Source of the DNA: Acanthaster planci
Lineage: Eukaryota > Echinodermata > Asteroidea > Valvatida > Acanthasteridae
DNA: 64,000 nt
Assembly (NCBI RefSeq): GCF_001949145.1
Contig: NW_019091476.1
Span: 1,088,203 to 1,152,202 of the forward strand
Direction: 5' to 3'
The notes under the pieces were generated by a model, which ran no database searches, was not told the DNA's origin, and saw only the letters and a list, made by a program, of their open reading frames with translations. Made by a program: the position numbers and the translations under genes. Shown here one piece after another: positions 1 to 10,900 of this stretch. Positions within the stretch are counted from its first letter, which is position 1. Every line of letters begins with the position of its first letter.

Positions 1-648
1 ACGGAAAAAAAGATAGTCATGCCGGCCCAGCATCCTCTACGTTGAAAAATGCCCCGGTCCGAAGTGGTTAATGAAAAGAGCTGAACAGACACCCATTGGT
101 ACCTCATCAATGCATTAAAATGTCATCCAACACCAACAAGTTTACATGTTACAAAATTTTTACTTATAATTTTGATAAAATTGAAATCTAGGCATGTGAA
201 AGGAACCTCTTCCCTTTTTTAAGGCCCAAAGTTTGCATAAATTATATACATGTATGTCCAGCCACATGATTTGTGTATTGAAAGTTGATGGAAGTGGCAT
301 CATTTCCAGACACTAACATAAACTTAAAAGTCTGCCATGAAACAAAGCAAGTCTCTTCTAAGCCAATTTTATTCATCAGGCCAGTGTTTTTCTTATATAA
401 ATGTTTCTTTGGCCTGAAATGACTAATATTTCTATTTCCTTTGTATGGGAAGCAAGGCAGGTTGCTACTCAGCTAATGCCTGTACTTACACTGCTCGGTG
501 GAGAGAGGCAAGTGGGGATGAATTGAATTTCCCAAGGCCACAACCTACATGTATGGCCAGCACCCAAATTCAAACTTTTGACCCTGTGGTCATAAGTTAA
601 AGCCATTAGTAACTGTTACACTACATTCCCCCAACTTTGATTCCACAG
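1..648. other. Non-coding, probable intron of a rightward gene
   Basis: I see no coding exon here. The stretch is AT-rich and ends in an acceptor (ttgattccacag) directly before the terminal exon at 649, so at least its right part should be the last intron of that gene. Confidence 0.5.
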
Positions 649-1020
649 CTCCATGAAAAATATGACAAAAACCTCCTGAAAGATGACAGTCAGGACCTTC
701 CCCTGTTGATGCGACAGCGATCCCAGGAGCACGTGCTGGCCAGGGAGCGCATCCTCGCCATGAGCGTGGCCTCCAAGTGGAAGAAAAGCCTACGAGGCTC
801 CAAGTCAGCCGAGACAGCACCAGAGACCATCGCTGAAGAGAGTGGATGTCATGATGGGAGCACAGGAGAGGACGACAGAGCAGAGCAAGAGAAAGGCAAG
901 AAGCTTGGAGAAGAGAAGGAGGAGATTGGGATTCAGGGGCCGGAAGACAAGGACCCAAACATCTCGGTGGTGAAGGCGGACCTTGAGATCAACAACAGAG
1001 ATGCTGACACAATGGTGTAA
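649..1020 (+). CDS. 3'-terminal coding exon of an unidentified gene (partial)
   Basis: Open reading frame of about 123 codons from the acceptor at 648 to a TAA at 1018-1020. It starts LHEKYDKNLL and continues with a basic, helix-forming stretch (MRQRSQEHVLARERIL, then VASKWKKSL). After that comes a Glu/Lys/Asp-rich, probably disordered tail. The last four residues are DTMV, which fits a class I PDZ-binding motif (S/T-x-hydrophobic). Such a charged cytoplasmic-style tail with a PDZ ligand would suit a membrane or scaffold-associated protein, but this is inference. I do not recognise the family and the rest of the gene is left of the window. GC content and codon use are clearly higher than in the flanking AT-rich DNA, and a poly(A) signal follows 435 nt downstream. 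An ATG at 637 exists but lies upstream of the splice acceptor and is probably intronic. Confidence 0.6.
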   Translation, partial: LHEKYDKNLLKDDSQDLPLLMRQRSQEHVLARERILAMSVASKWKKSLRGSKSAETAPETIAEESGCHDGSTGEDDRAEQEKGKKLGEEKEEIGIQGPEDKDPNISVVKADLEINNRDADTMV

Positions 1021-1454
1021 CAGAATCTCCAGGTAAAGCCTCTAGGCAGTCTCACAATAATTCCAGATCTAACAGTATACTTTGAGATACTGTTGGCAGT
1101 AGACAACCTCGTTGCTAGTTCTGAGGAGGTGCACAACTGTTGAGAACACCAGTAAAAGGACCGCATTGTCTGCTGTCACCAGCATCTCAAGTCTCCCTTT
1201 GGTGATTCAAAGTGAGAAATGGGCAGTATTATTATTATTAGCGTATCTTTTTCCCATATCACTAGAAGAAAACATGGACCACTAGTAAGTCCAACTGCAA
1301 ACGATTTGTAGATATTATGTGTATAAAACTCTGAGTAGATTGGTTCTGATGAGAACATTGAGTTCATTGTAACTCAGTGTGCTGTTACTATTACTGGGAG
1401 AGCACAGTGACCATAAGGTCACTTAGGGTTCTCGTCATTCTCTTTCTGTTTATC

Positions 1455-1460
1455 AATAAA
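1455..1460 (+). promoter_or_regulatory. Poly(A) signal AATAAA
   Basis: AATAAA in tatcaataaaagc, 435 nt after the stop codon at 1020 and on the same strand. It is followed by T-rich sequence, which suits the 3' end of the rightward gene. Confidence 0.5.
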
Positions 1461-4400
1461 AGCATTCTTGTATTCAATAAGGTACTGTTCTCGTTAAGAT
1501 TAACCACCTGACAGGGTAGCTGCAATCAATTTGTCTAATACAAACCTTCAGAATGCACCTTTGTGTCTCAGTTAACCTTGTTAAGTTTTTTCTATTTCAA
1601 AGGGTATTTTACTGACTTTTTGTTTTATGCTTATAAGTATTTCCATATTAATGAGCAAAACTGTGATGTCATCTTAGGACTAAAGACTCAGTGTCACATT
1701 GGTTAGCACACAAAAATTCTGGCATATTTTTGTAGATTTTCTTGCTAAAAAGTTTCTTTTCTTTGCTGAATGATTGTTGTTTATATGCAAAGCAACAACC
1801 AAACATCAGTCCCTTTCTCAGAAATAATTTCAATAAGTAAATTCTGGGTTCACAATACAAAAAAACATAGGCACTGGACTAAATGTTCCCTAGATGACCT
1901 CACAGCAATAGCGCTCTCAGTCGTCAGGGAAAGCAAAAGGGACACATTTATTGCATTTTACCAAATAGGAAGGAGTACAAGAATACAAAGTTGTAGAAAA
2001 ATTGTGTCTGACAAAAATTCATTGCAGCTACTCTCTAAGCAAAGGAGCAGTTGCCAGGAGTAAGTTAAGTCTTCATTTTATAATAGAGACAGAAGGGTGA
2101 CCCCTGATGCGCGCGCCTCTGGAGTCCTTGAATAGGAAAAATAATTTTCAAAAATGTCAGAACTTGTAATTTTTTTTATTCAGTAACTTCTTCAAAACTC
2201 AACTTGGCAAAAGCATTCACAAAATATTGGCTAGTACTGCTATATCAATTTATGGAAACTGAAAAAAAAATTACCTGACCTAAAAAGAGAAATATCCTGC
2301 CAACAATTGACCCACTTCTGAAAATCTAAAATAAAAGCAGTGCAATTCGGCAGTCTCGTGCACAGATGAACTATAACAGAATTTAACTTTATAATAGTCT
2401 GTCAGTGAAAGCCAAAATAGAAACAGATCAAAATATTTTACCTTCTTATTAGGAAATTAAGTTAAAAGAATAATCTACTTTTACGAAAGATTCTAATTTT
2501 TAATCCTAATAGTTCTGCCTAAAATTTGGCTTGCAGTTCTCAGTACTACACAATACTAAGCAGTGGTCTGAGCCTAGAGGACCTAGCGCTACAAATTACT
2601 ACTTCTGGTCAGGGCACTCTCCGTTGTAGGTTGTACAGAGTACAATAAAGTCATGCATTCATAGTGCCACAGCACTGTATGGTACATTGTCTTATCTATT
2701 GTATTTTATGGCTTCAGAGAACAGTAAAATCATGTCCTCTTACAAGCGACAGCACTGAATACTACATTTTACTACTAAGTAGTACTTTGTGGTATTCATA
2801 GGGTTGTTAGGGTTAATCTAACCTTTGCTACGTTATGTCAACTCAACTGACTTTGGAACATGTTGGCATTAGTGTAAATCAAACATACATGTACTTTTAT
2901 GTAGTTTTAGCTCTCATTTATTCGTGTTTGTGTTTATCTACTGGTAGCTTTGTGGGATTTTTGGCTTTTCAGATATCAGTTATTTAGAAGGGTGAATCTC
3001 TAAATTACGGGTCCAAACATTCAACCTTAGTGGTGTCCTGTAGCACTTTATTAGTGGAAGTTGGCTGGGATATTATTTAATTTACTTCAAACCAATGTCC
3101 ATTTCACAGGTAATTTGCATTTCTTAATGACTCTTGGAAATAATTAACAATGTCAAATGAGATACCTGGGGACAGAAACAAAAATGGACAGGTATAGAAA
3201 TGTTGTTAATAAACAGTGACAAGTGCTGTGGCTCCTAGTTTGGAATACACATTGTTTCTGTTATGTATTAAAAAAAACTAAGGTCCTTCCCCTTCTTTTG
3301 TTCCAGGCAATGCATGTTTTAAAACAAGTTACCCGGTACTACAAAAATTCCCAATGAGAAGTACTGATACCTATCATAGGACAGATTTAGTTTGGTTCAG
3401 TTGCCAGTTGTCATTCACCATTGGCACAGCTACAGAACTATTTGTCTAAGAAATTTCCTTTTAAATCAAACTCAGATGCTTTCTAAAAAACATACACGTA
3501 CATTGTATTTAATATGGGCGATTCACAATAGAGCACCTCCAAGAGTTTGCAATGCGTCGGCCAATCACAATGTCAATCTGTCAACCCTTTTGACATAAAT
3601 TTTATCACTTCAGGATCAAATTATTTATAAGCAACAAATGTGACAATAGATTGTACACCGTGTTCATTTTAGGTGTTTGGCAGAAGGGATAGCATTGCTG
3701 TGGCATTAGATGTACAGGTGCATATATTTTGATTGGGAGGCATTTTATACACGGAAACCCATTGAAAATTTTCTGACAAAATTGGGATCCTCTCATCCAG
3801 AAAACAGTCAGGAGCTGCAAATCTTGACCAATGGCAAAGTCGGCTTGGAGGGCCAACCATCCAATCAGATTTTGTTCTTGGATACTAGGCAAGGCCTGGC
3901 CAGAAGCCAATGAGAAGTTGGGTTGGTTCTTTTCTTTTTGAGGTTGAAACTTTGGGCGGGAAGGAAAAGTTGCTCTGTTGTCACACATTGGGTTGACAGA
4001 TTTTGCACATCGTGATTGGCCAACGCATTGCAAACTCTTGGAGACGCACTTTTGTGGATCACCCGTATTGAATAATGGAATAGTCAAATAATCAACTTCA
4101 ATCAGTTCAATTAATTATTCAGATATTTGGCTGTACAAAATTCCCACAAAAGCACCAAAACCGTTTTTACAGAAACTTTAAAAAAGGAGAAAAACTTGAA
4201 CAAATCGCATTTTTTGGTATCACTGTTGAATATTTGCATTCATCAGCTGCCTTGGGTTTATCAAGTTATATCTTTCTGTAGCTTTCTGTTGCACACACAC
4301 TGCATGCTGAATGGTTGCTGTTGTAAATGAATTGAAGCAATGTACATGTAAGTAGTGTTCCTGGATTATTTGTACTTTTTCATTTTTAACCAGATGTGAA

Positions 4401-7037
4401 TGTTTGCAATATTTTGTATTCCGAATGGTGTCAGACACATTTAGACATGTAAAAGTCAACAGAATTTTTTAAAAGTGTATGCATATTCAAGTGGAATGCA
4501 GATTGTGTTTTGCAAACACCAAAGACATTTTGAATAATATGTACTTTGTTAATTTGTATATGGGTTGTATTCAATGCTGTAAATGTCTGACCTGATCTGA
4601 AATACAAAAATAGGTACCCGAGTGACTGTCCATTCCTATCGTACATCGCATGGACCAATTCTGTGTACAGTTGACTCTCATTATGAAATCCACAGGACCC
4701 AGTGGAAATGCGAGTTGTATCTGAGATGTGCTGGATGCGGAGCTCCATGCAATGGCTTGAAAGTACATGTATCTGGGTGAATGTGGTGGCCATGATAAAG
4801 CCATAACTGTTCATTTATAGTGGCCCATGCAAATGGCAAGGGTACCTTGCAGTTACTGTGGTATGGAGCCACTGCTTCATGGCAGTCACTCTGCACCCAT
4901 CCCAATGCAGTGCTTTCTGCCATCAAAGGGGACCGTACTGAGGGAATGTCCAGTGAAACATTGCAAGATTCTTCAGTACTCCCCCCCCCCGGGAAAATCT
5001 GTACACTTCTGGGTACTGGTACCCCACAGAGTGACTTGTACCCTCGTTATGTCACTGCTCAAAACTAAATGTATTTCTTCTAGCCAGAAAAATGCACTGG
5101 CCTATTTAATCAGCAGCGCGAGTGGCCACTAATACAAAAAGTTCAAAACGGCAAAAAGCTGAAATGTAAAACGTTCCCACAATTTTGTAGAGAGTAAGTG
5201 TACAAAAAAGCTGAAATTCAGAGTAAAAATCTGAACTGAAATACCGCATTCTCACACGTTTAATAAAACCGTCACTGTTAAGATTGATAGTTGGACAAAT
5301 TTGACAAACCACAAACATTCCAAAGGTTTACTCATGAGAATAAAGCAAAGCCATTCTATTGTGAAATTTAGATTTCATTCTTTATTTGATATTCAAAGAG
5401 ATAAGCTCATATTAAAAAGTTATGCAAATAATTTTATCAAGATCAAAATACAAAGTTTTATGGGTGGTTGGCTTATTAATAATTGTATGGATGTACAGGT
5501 GTATATGTTATTCTGTTAAAGGTTTTAGTGGTATCTCAGTCCTACATGTATTTAAATATGTAAGAAGGTAAAAAAAACAAAAATTAAATTGGGAGTTTCA
5601 GGTAAAAAAAATGGATGTTTTTACCAAAACCTGTGTAAGTATCTGATCTGATGTTTCCAAATTTGTAACATTTGTACCCCTGGTACCTGGTACCGGGAAC
5701 CCCGGAGGCAAAGTTATATGTCTCAGCAATATTTTGAATTTGTTCAGTTGCTGGAAAAAGCTAGAAATGCTTACAACACTTATTATTTTACAGGTAATAT
5801 AAATCATCATAATGGAAATAATCTTTATTTTATACTTCTTTTTACTGCTAAAGTTCTAAAGAACTATATGTCGAGTTATCATTAAATACTTGGCAAAATA
5901 TTAGAAGTGTTTCTTGGTCCATTGCTTAAATAAGTTCCTTTCCACAAAGTAGAACCCAAACTCTCCTTCAATACAGGACAATTGGCCTTTGTAACAACAC
6001 ACGCTATTAATATTGTCAAGCGTATTCACCTTCAAATTTGTGTAAAAGACAAGCCTTTATAGGCATTTGTCATTTTTCAAATTGCTAACCATAAGGTTTG
6101 AGAAATGGTGAGGTCCATGTACAGTACGTTATCATTGGATGTTCCATGTACTAGGTGAATTGAACAGAATGACTACCATGACTACAACCAACACTAACAC
6201 AATGGTAACTTGATTCCTGGCTCCCTTTGAGCCAGTTGAATATTCAAACAGTACATGCACGACATGAAACACACTGTAGGTCATTGGACATCAAGGGCTT
6301 TCTTCTTAAAATGACTCTACCCAATTGATATGCCAAATTAGCCCATTAAATGAAAACTTGGGGGAAAACCCCAAAACAGATAGGAACCGGTCTATGCATG
6401 CGAAAACCTGATTGGACTTGCACCAGTATTGTTACCATACCCCGCTCCATAAACACCGATTTTTAAGACTTCTGACTCCCAGTTTGTAAAGATTAAGTAT
6501 TAAGGAGAAAAGAACTTGAAAAATACTTCGCCAAATACTTTTGTTGTAACCGCTTAATTTGTTATGAAAAAGTGATGTTCTAAAGTCATAGTTTTTGTTA
6601 TCTTACCTCTGTGCATTTACCGTCCAATGCCCATGTTCTTGAGCTTTGTTCCCTCCTAGCCATTTCAATATGTGACAGAGAATTTGGTATTAAATTGAAA
6701 AGTACATGTACTTGACTACTGCACTGCCCTTTTCTGAGAATGTTCTGAATATTTGCTAGAATTCTTGATCCTCCAAAATCCTCTGAAGGAAATCAATGGC
6801 ATACTATTTGTATTTTTTAGTGGTTCCTAATTATTCCCACAAAATTCCCTGGAACTTCTTGGATTTTGGAGGATCTGGGAAGGTTATGGTAAATGCCATT
6901 TTTCACTACGTGCGTATCAGTATCACAAAATCTGTGGTACAGGATACAGCAAAATGCTGGGTGAACACAAAATTATTTGACTGGACTGAGTTTTGGAAAC
7001 ATATAAAATGCTTCAAAGTCTTTAATATGGAGCTCTT
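1461..7037. other. Intergenic region between convergent gene ends
   Basis: No convincing coding exon on either strand; short ORFs lack splice signals or recognisable composition. It holds the foldback element at 3511-4070. A candidate AATAAA for the leftward SBNO-like gene lies on the minus strand at 5824-5829 (TTTATT on plus), which would imply a 3' UTR of about 1.2 kb. Closer canonical signals were not seen. Confidence 0.5.
3511..4070. mobile_element. Foldback/MITE-like element, family A copy 1
   Basis: The left arm (3511-3592: gattcacaata, then caagagtttgcaatgcg, then ggccaatcacaatg) is the inverted complement of the right arm (3987-4070: tgattggccaacgcattgc, then aaactcttgg, then the end acccgtattg). 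About 390 bp of unrelated sequence separates the arms. The same arms occur at 14607-14790, so this is a dispersed non-autonomous family rather than a chance hairpin. No transposase is visible. Confidence 0.75.
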
Positions 7038-7949
7038 TTAGGCTTTGAGTAGGCATGCATCAACGTGCTTGTTGAGCTGTGCTAACCATGTCCCAGTTGG
7101 GAATTCTTGGTTGCAAACTGGGCAGGTCAGTTTGCCTTGTAAACCCTGTTTGGTTGCACTCTCCATCAGGCTGGTACCCGGCTTCTGTTTTTTGGCAACA
7201 GGTTGCTGGCTAGCTCCGTCAGTAGTAAGACCATTGGCATCCTGCAGGGGACGTTTACTGCTGAAGGAATTCGCTGAGTTTGACCGGACAGTGAGTGAGC
7301 TGCCAAGTTGGTCGGCAGCTGTGAATGATGCACTGCTATGGACAGGGGGCAATTTACCCATAATGTTGTGTGGAGAAGGAATAGCCAGATCTGGGACATC
7401 ATAGATACGTTCAGTTTGGGCATCTTCAGCCGGCATGACCTCTTTTCCAAAGGAAGGATCCGTGACCTCTTCCATACAACCCTGCTTTGGTGCACAATCC
7501 TTCAATTGGTCCATACCATTCTGCATCTGGGGGGTGGTACTCGATTGATCCTCAATCATAATACAGCAGTCAACATCACTGTCTGTTCCGGCTGCTTCAG
7601 TTTTGGAACATTCCAAAGCTTTCTTTTCTTGACCTATTGGGGAATACCTGGAAGTCTTTCGTCCACCTCGTTTTGATCCCCTTTGCTTCACCTTAGCTGA
7701 AGAACAAATGGTATCCTCCTTGTCATTAGAAGGGGAGGGACTTTCGGAAGGGGAGGAACTTCTTGACTTTCCACTTTCAAATCGAGAGGTTGGTTTGAAG
7801 AACGTGTTCAGAGTGACTGGAGCAGTCATGGCCTTTTTGACAAGCTTTGGATTTACAGGCGATTCAGGTTCAACTGTGGCAAGCTTTGGTGTTTGGGAAA
7901 GGTCAGCTGAGGTCGCATCTGTGTCATCTGCTGCATTCTGTCGCAGTCT
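7038..7949 (-). CDS. Terminal exon of the SBNO-like gene: disordered tail, PIP-like motif, UBZ4-like finger
   Basis: The exon follows the acceptor gatcttcacag and opens with [11 protein letters not shown], in phase 0 with the preceding exon ending MIEALQA. It encodes 303 residues. About 40 residues in is TLNTFFKP, close to the PCNA-interacting motif at the Pol eta C-terminus as I recall it, although the usual leading Gln is absent. A Ser/Pro/Lys-rich disordered segment of roughly 220 residues follows. The last 30 residues hold CPVC, 15 residues, then H-x3-C ([10 protein letters not shown], stop). This matches UBZ4 ubiquitin-binding fingers of RAD18, SPRTN and Pol kappa except that the usual 11-residue spacer is 4 longer. 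The expected role, which is inference, is recruitment to ubiquitylated chromatin or PCNA. The alternative is that this is the last exon of a separate gene. The matching splice phases and continuous helix-like join argue against that. Confidence 0.75.
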   Translation of the reverse strand, partial: RLRQNAADDTDATSADLSQTPKLATVEPESPVNPKLVKKAMTAPVTLNTFFKPTSRFESGKSRSSSPSESPSPSNDKEDTICSSAKVKQRGSKRGGRKTSRYSPIGQEKKALECSKTEAAGTDSDVDCCIMIEDQSSTTPQMQNGMDQLKDCAPKQGCMEEVTDPSFGKEVMPAEDAQTERIYDVPDLAIPSPHNIMGKLPPVHSSASFTAADQLGSSLTVRSNSANSFSSKRPLQDANGLTTDGASQQPVAKKQKPGTSLMESATKQGLQGKLTCPVCNQEFPTGTWLAQLNKHVDACLLKA

Positions 7950-10900
7950 CTGTGAAGATCAAGCAGAGAAAAAAGTCGAGAAGGAAGTCAAAACTATCGC
8001 TTCTCCACAAAAACGTGATTCTCTAAGGTTAGCAGCAGATCACATTCAACGATTTTCTAATTCTAACAAAAACTGGCTGAATGAAAACTTGAATCTAAAG
8101 TCTAAAGACTGAAATTAAAGTACCAATAACCCCCTCATCACAAATTCAAAACAATACATGTATACATTTTTCTGAGGGCAAATACATATCAAAAGAAAAA
8201 TACTGCACTAGGTCTGAATTTTCTTGGTCCAAACTCTAAAAATAAATGTAACATCATCGCCATCATTCAATGCCAAACTGGAGCATCATTTACGGCATTA
8301 AAATGTTAGTACTTGATGCATACCCAGCATACAAGTGTAAGGAATGTCACATGACAGAATATTGCTACATGTACATGCAAATCATGGTCCAGAAGAAAAG
8401 CTCACAGCACTTCAGTGTGATACTTCGATTCATTTGGTCTCTATTAAGGGTATTCCTACTTGTTGAGATGATTTTTGTGACCAATTTATACGAAGAACTG
8501 TCCACGTGTGTGATAACCCTATCATGATGCATGTTAATCTTTCATACACTTGATGTTTAGCTTAGGTACAATTCATCTTTCAAGTGTGAACAAAAAATGT
8601 GGCAAAATCTCGGTAGGCAACAATTTGTTGATAAAAAGTTCCAAGTCTAAATAATTTATTTAAATTAATTCTTTCTTTGTCCTTACCGCCTGCAATGCTT
8701 CTATCATTTTTTGCTCTCGCACTGCCTCCTCTGCAATCTCCACTAAGCATTCCGGGTAACGAATCCCGATGACTCGCTTCTCATCGCTCAGAGCCACTCG
8801 TACAACTCGCATGCTGTAGCTGGCCTTACTGTGACAAGACAAAACCCAACCCATACGGTATCACAAAGATGAACTTTTGAAAGACATTCGTGAGTCACTT
8901 CAGGCTGTTACTCATCCCAATTGAAATTTATACAAACTGAAAGTTACTCACACACAAAATAGCAACAATGCTGGTTAAGAAAAGAGGTTTTTACAAACAC
9001 TGTTGCAGTGATCACTGAACTTTTGTGAGACACCTCAATGCTCACCGTTGTGCCATTTTTTAAAAGTCTATGCCTCCCCTGATAAGATTTCACACTGTAT
9101 TTTTGTAAGATTGGCATGTGCTGCTTAACCACTACCCCAAAAGCACAAAGCTAAAAGCACAAGTTAAAAGCACAAAGAGGAAAATGTCAGCTCTCTTGCT
9201 CCACTCTGTCATTTCTCTCCTGACTTCTTGATTCCAGATAGCTTCAGGAGTTGCAAACTTTGGGTAAAATTATGCTGCGACAGGATTCCAGTTGGAAAAC
9301 ATTAAATAATAGCCACATTCATGCTGAACACATTCCCAGTCACTTTTGGTACAATTTTTCTCTCCAACTGCTCCTGATTACAGCTATATTATGTAAGTAT
9401 TGCAATGTAACTGCAATGGTGAGTGAAAGCTGGAGCCATGTCTTTGATATCTCTACTTCTTTAGTGGGCATTAATGATGTACATGTATGGGCTTGGGTTG
9501 ACTATGCCAAACAAACCCGCATCTAAATATACTTGTCATATGTAGTCGTTTGTCCCATGTTCTAACGAGGTGACATGCGCTATAAAGTTCCTGATGTCTG
9601 CAAACCATGCACGACTGTTTGGTATTCCAACTGTGCAACCGCACATTTTCATTGTATGCATGCACGAGCATCAAGGGTACCTGGAAGTATAAATTTGGCT
9701 ATGTAATCTGAAGCTCTAAAAAGTAAATTCATCAAGCGAATTTCCCATTTCGGTTTTTTGGTTATTTTTTTTTCACAATATGGCTTAACCGAGCTGAAAA
9801 CCACAATTGCAAACCCAAAACTGACCCGATCCGACTGAAATGTGGGAAAAACCGATCCGTCCTGACCTGAACTCTGTTGTGGGTTGGGTCGGTTTCACAC
9901 AACATAAACAGTAAGTACATTTTTGCATGCAGATGTACAATCGGATGTTTCTACATACCTCAGGTCTAGTTTCTGTGCATGTTTTATGACTGTTGCTTCA
10001 AGGGTTGATAGTAATGTCACTATGCCTCCACACAACAGATCCATTCGGTGCAACCGGGAACCAACTACCAAAAAAAAGCGAGACACTTTTGACGTGATCA
10101 TTTCAGACAAAATTGGACAAAAGAACAATCAGTCAGAAGAAAAATAGACTGAAAATGCATTTTTCCAACAGAGTTTCCAGAAACAGAGATACGAGTCTGG
10201 TCTAGGGTATGTCTGATGGTTTCCAAAGTGTTGTCATCATCACAACCTATATATGGCACAGGGTCAACTCATTTCACAGCCAGTGTTCAGCTTGCATGCT
10301 TGTGAACCAGGCCAAGAAGAATTCTGTGGAATGACAATCCAGCTCATTTCAATCATTCCAATTTTGGATACTCTGAGGACTTGCATGTCCTCATATTCTT
10401 GTAAGAAGCCATCAGATCCCCACTCTGAGAAGCACAGAGGTAAAAACGGTCACATTCTCTGACCCTTTACATTTTCTACTTGGGTGGTAAGTAGTGTCAT
10501 TTTTCTTTTTTCTTGGGGGAATTGACAGATCAATGCCTGCATATACTCACTGGTGCAGGTAGCAGGATGTTTGCAGTGAGAGCCATGGATGCACTTATCT
10601 TTGGTTGCTTCATACTGTTCCTTCCATCCCTCTTCTACAAACACAAAAATACAACCACTACAGACAAATCAAATGACCATGGTAGTGTCAGCAACAGTCA
10701 TTAACAGTGGCCCCCTTTGATGCCGAGCACAGTGATAATTCCCAACACAATGCTTTTCACCACTGAATGGGACCATCAGAAATGGTCAATGACAATGGCG
10801 CTAGATTCTTGTTCTTGTTTTCATAAACTTCTTCTTTTAAGAAGTTGAACACTTCACAGTGTTGGCCTTCCACTGTTGGTCACAGCAGTTAGAATCCCCT

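Noticed and set aside
4827-5132. Plus ORF with Cys residues (CSYCGMEPLLHGSH) that looked like a zinc finger
   Set aside because: No second Cys/His pair of a known family and no splice or promoter context; it includes a simple C-tract.
10253-10422. Minus-strand open stretch after a good acceptor (tgtgcttctcag) encoding [18 protein letters not shown], as an extra SBNO-like exon
   Set aside because: Exons 10551-10634 and 9959-10064 join directly in phase and match the SBNO pattern. This stretch runs into a TGA with no donor that restores the frame.
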